A stretch of DNA of 64,000 bases, from NCBI RefSeq assembly GCF_018861125.1, contig NZ_JAHKQN010000019.1:158849-222848 (forward strand), in the 5' to 3' direction. Source of the DNA: Cellulophaga baltica. GTDB lineage: Bacteria > Bacteroidota > Bacteroidia > Flavobacteriales > Flavobacteriaceae. This document shows, in pieces, positions 61,665 through 64,000 of the stretch (its first letter is position 1; every line of letters starts with the position of its first letter). Under the pieces are notes generated by a model. The model was not told the DNA's origin and did no database searches. It saw only the letters and a list, made by a program, of their open reading frames with translations. The translations under genes were made by a program, and so were the position numbers.

Positions 61665-63476
61665 ATGATAAATATAAAAACAACACATTTAAAACCTAGT
61701 AACTGGCAATTTATAAACCGTCAGTTGATAAGAAAAGCGATTAGTGAGTTTTCACATGAGTCAATTTTAAAGCCAATATTGATACAAGATGAAGTATATG
61801 AAATTGTTTCAGATAATAAGCAGTTTACCTATCATTTTAAGGCCAAAAAGTTCTTTTTAGATCATTGGTTGGTAGATACAGAAAGTATTGTAAAAGTAAA
61901 TGAAGCTTCAGAAGAAGTGGTGTTAGACGCATTGCATTTTATTACAGAGTTTAAAGAAACATTAGGTATACCAGATAAGTTTTTAGCGACTTATTTAGAA
62001 GAAATTACAAGTACATTATCTGGTGCTTGTTATAAATATGAAAACCAACAATTTTCAGCAACCGAATTAGCTTTACATAGTTTTCAAGATATAGAGCACG
62101 GAATGACAGAGGGACATCCTTGTTTTATAGCGAACAATGGAAGAATAGGATTTAATAGCAACGATTTTCAGTTGTATGCACCAGAGGCAAATGCACCTTT
62201 TAAAATTATATGGATTGCCGTACATAAAAAATTTGCAACCTTTACTAGTGTTGCAGATTTTGAATACGAAAGTTTATTAGAAAATGAATTAGGAGTATTA
62301 AAAATAGCAGATTTTAAGAAACGATTAAGTAATGCCAAAAAAGTGATAACAGAATATTTATTTATGCCTGTGCATCCTTGGCAATGGATTAATAAAATAA
62401 TTCCAGTTTTTGGAGCTGACATCGCTCAGGGAAATATTGTTTTTGTAGGAGAGAGTGACGACGATTTTTCGGCACAACAATCTATTAGAACCTTGTTTAA
62501 TGTAACACATCCTAAAAAATTATATACAAAAACTGCCTTATCTATTTTAAATATGGGCTTTATGCGTGGACTTTCACCTTATTACATGCAAAGTACACCG
62601 CCTATAACTAAATGGATTACTGATTTATTAGCTAAAGATGATTATTTATTAGCTAACGGATTTACCATGTTAGGTGAAGTTGCTACAATCGGTTATCATA
62701 ATCATTATTATGAGGCTTTAGGGAAGACGAATCCGCATAACAAAATGCTCTCTGCATTGTGGCGAGAAAGTCCGTTTACAAAAATTACAGCCAAACAACG
62801 GGTAATGACTATGGCTGCTTTTTTACATGTCGATTATCAAGAGCGTTCTTTAGTTGCTTCTTTAATAGAAGTTTCTCCGTATAACACTAGTACTTGGTTG
62901 CAACATTATTTAAAAGCTTATTTGTCGCCATTATTACATTGTTTTTATAAATATGAATTTGTGTTTATGCCCCATGGTGAAAACCTGATTATAGTATTAG
63001 AAAATAACACGCCTGTGTATTCTTTAATGAAAGATATAACGGAAGAAGTAATAGTATTTAATAAAGAAATGCATTTACCTGAACATGTAGATAGGTTGTT
63101 TACAGAAACATCAGATAGAATGAAAGTATTGTCAATTTTCACAGATGTTTTTGATTGCTTCTTTAGATTCTTAGCACCACATTTAACTAATTACGCTGGT
63201 TTACCTGAAGAAGAATTTTGGCAATTAGTGGCAAATTGTGTGTATGAATATCAAGATACACACCCCGAATTTTCAGATAAATACAAACAATACGATTTGT
63301 TTGTTTATGAGTTTGATCGTTGTTGTTTAAACCGTTTGCAGTTAGAAAATACCAAGCAAATGCTACGTTTAGCTGATCCAATAGAAAGTTTGAAGTTAGA
63401 AGGAGTTTTACAAAATCCTTTAGCGAAGTTTAAAAGAGAAGCGGTAATAACAGAAGAGATAGAGACAGGTATTTAA
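61665..63476 (+). CDS. Stand-alone IucA/IucC (NIS) siderophore synthetase
   Basis: A 603-residue NIS synthetase paralogous to the C-terminal part of the gene at 58663. It shares TEGHPCFIANNGRIGF, HPWQW at 237-241, QQSIRTLFNVTHPKKLYTKTAL, SILNMGFMRGL and FMPHGENLIIVLENN. It should adenylate a carboxylate of the succinyl-hydroxyamine unit and couple it to an amine, giving dimers or macrocycles. Because two synthetases occur, the final product may be a larger or mixed hydroxamate, or the two may act in successive steps. The reaction split is not readable from sequence. Confidence 0.93.
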   Translation: MINIKTTHLKPSNWQFINRQLIRKAISEFSHESILKPILIQDEVYEIVSDNKQFTYHFKAKKFFLDHWLVDTESIVKVNEASEEVVLDALHFITEFKETLGIPDKFLATYLEEITSTLSGACYKYENQQFSATELALHSFQDIEHGMTEGHPCFIANNGRIGFNSNDFQLYAPEANAPFKIIWIAVHKKFATFTSVADFEYESLLENELGVLKIADFKKRLSNAKKVITEYLFMPVHPWQWINKIIPVFGADIAQGNIVFVGESDDDFSAQQSIRTLFNVTHPKKLYTKTALSILNMGFMRGLSPYYMQSTPPITKWITDLLAKDDYLLANGFTMLGEVATIGYHNHYYEALGKTNPHNKMLSALWRESPFTKITAKQRVMTMAAFLHVDYQERSLVASLIEVSPYNTSTWLQHYLKAYLSPLLHCFYKYEFVFMPHGENLIIVLENNTPVYSLMKDITEEVIVFNKEMHLPEHVDRLFTETSDRMKVLSIFTDVFDCFFRFLAPHLTNYAGLPEEEFWQLVANCVYEYQDTHPEFSDKYKQYDLFVYEFDRCCLNRLQLENTKQMLRLADPIESLKLEGVLQNPLAKFKREAVITEEIETGI

Positions 63477-63527
63477 AAAAGTAAAATATTTTTCTCTAGC
63501 TATAGAGAAATAAAGAAGAATTTTAAA

Positions 63528-64000
63528 ATGACTATTAAAGCTATAACGAAGCTTATAAAAGAAAGGAAAAGCACGTATGCTTATGATTTTTCAGAAAAAG
63601 AGATTCCTAAAAATACCATTGAAGATATTGTTGAAAATGCACTTTGGGCACCAACACATTTACATACACAACCATGGCGGTTTATAGTTTTAAAAGGAAA
63701 ACATCAGCAAGAGTTAGGAGAATTTATGGCTGATTACTATAGAGAAATGTATACAGAAAAAAAGTTTTCTAATGAACGTTTTGAAGCAACTAAAAACTAT
63801 AGTAAAAATGCCACTTTATTAGCTGTAATTTTTAAACCTAATAAAAAAGCAAAACTACCAGAATGGGAAGAATTAGCAGCAATAGCATGTGGAGTGCAAA
63901 ATATGTGGTTGAGTTGTACAGCCTTAAATATTGGTTGTTATTGGGATACCTCTGTAGCAACTATGAAATACGGGAAAAGCATAGATTTAGATGGAGACGA
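63528..64000 (+). CDS. Nitroreductase-family protein, cut by the right edge
   Basis: Begins ATG at 63528, 51 bases after the synthetase stop, and runs off the window with 157 complete codons and no stop. The product opens MTIKAITKLIKERKSTYAYDF and has APTHLHTQPWRFIVLKG, the usual FMN-binding start of the nitroreductase fold, followed by AAIACGVQNMWLSCTALNIG, the typical dimer and active-site helix. It may reduce ferric siderophore or another substrate using NAD(P)H, but the family is broad. Its position in the siderophore operon supports a link to iron, which remains inference. Confidence 0.85.
   Translation, partial: MTIKAITKLIKERKSTYAYDFSEKEIPKNTIEDIVENALWAPTHLHTQPWRFIVLKGKHQQELGEFMADYYREMYTEKKFSNERFEATKNYSKNATLLAVIFKPNKKAKLPEWEELAAIACGVQNMWLSCTALNIGCYWDTSVATMKYGKSIDLDGD

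Overview
The window comes from a low-GC member of the Bacteroidota, almost certainly a marine-type Flavobacteriaceae. The evidence is direct. There are type IX secretion (T9SS) sorting domains, a PorP/SprF protein, a gliding-motility-type C-terminal domain and surface-type lipoprotein N-termini. Candidate promoters follow the Bacteroidota -7 motif TAnnTTTG, and most starts lack a strong Shine-Dalgarno. I see no rRNA, tRNA, CRISPR array, transposase or prophage.

Region 1 (1-25.1 kb) is a surface polysaccharide locus. A minus-strand operon (8144 down past the left edge) holds four GT4 glycosyltransferases, two hexapeptide acyltransferases, a Wzy-like polymerase and a MurJ-like flippase. Next come three paralogous parallel beta-helix proteins (8.3-13.3 kb), each with different export signals: signal peptide only, lipoprotein, and T9SS cargo. 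A minus-strand operon (17.8-14.1 kb) makes uronic acid precursors: a WbpO/TviB-type dehydrogenase, UDP-glucuronate 4-epimerase and UDP-glucose dehydrogenase. A plus-strand operon (18.0-24.3 kb) has PglE-like aminotransferase, PglF/WbpM-like dehydratase, Wza-like export lipoprotein and Wzc-like tyrosine kinase. The matching CpsB-type phosphatase lies convergently at 24.4-25.1 kb. Together they predict a Wzx/Wzy-type acidic polysaccharide containing uronic acids and a bacillosamine-type sugar.

Region 2 (25.2-29.1 kb) has a small membrane protein gene and then a four-gene cassette: a small Cys protein, MbnP-like lipoprotein, MbnH-like diheme enzyme and an outer-membrane barrel. This is a probable copper-handling module. 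Region 3 (29.3-35.6 kb) is a tripartite RND efflux operon behind a small secreted protein. Region 4 (35.7-38.4 kb) has an unrecognised 594-residue protein with conserved-looking cysteines, diverging from a CAP-domain lipoprotein across a 469-bp gap rich in short repeats.

Region 5 (38.7-44.6 kb) is a T9SS/gliding-type trio: a CHU_C-tailed giant protein, PorP/SprF and an OmpA-family protein, with short tandem repeats in front of two of the genes. Region 6 (44.7-50.9 kb) is a minus-strand set made of a 1663-residue DUF4132 protein and two small proteins. Region 7 (51.3-54.5 kb) has a CstA-type transporter and two hypothetical proteins.

Region 8 (54.6-64 kb) is an NRPS-independent hydroxamate siderophore operon: PLP decarboxylase, N-hydroxylase, MFS exporter, a fused GNAT-IucA/IucC protein, then a separate GNAT and a separate IucA/IucC protein, then a nitroreductase cut by the right edge. 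The fused plus split duplicate pair and a long inverted repeat flanking the promoter are its most notable points.
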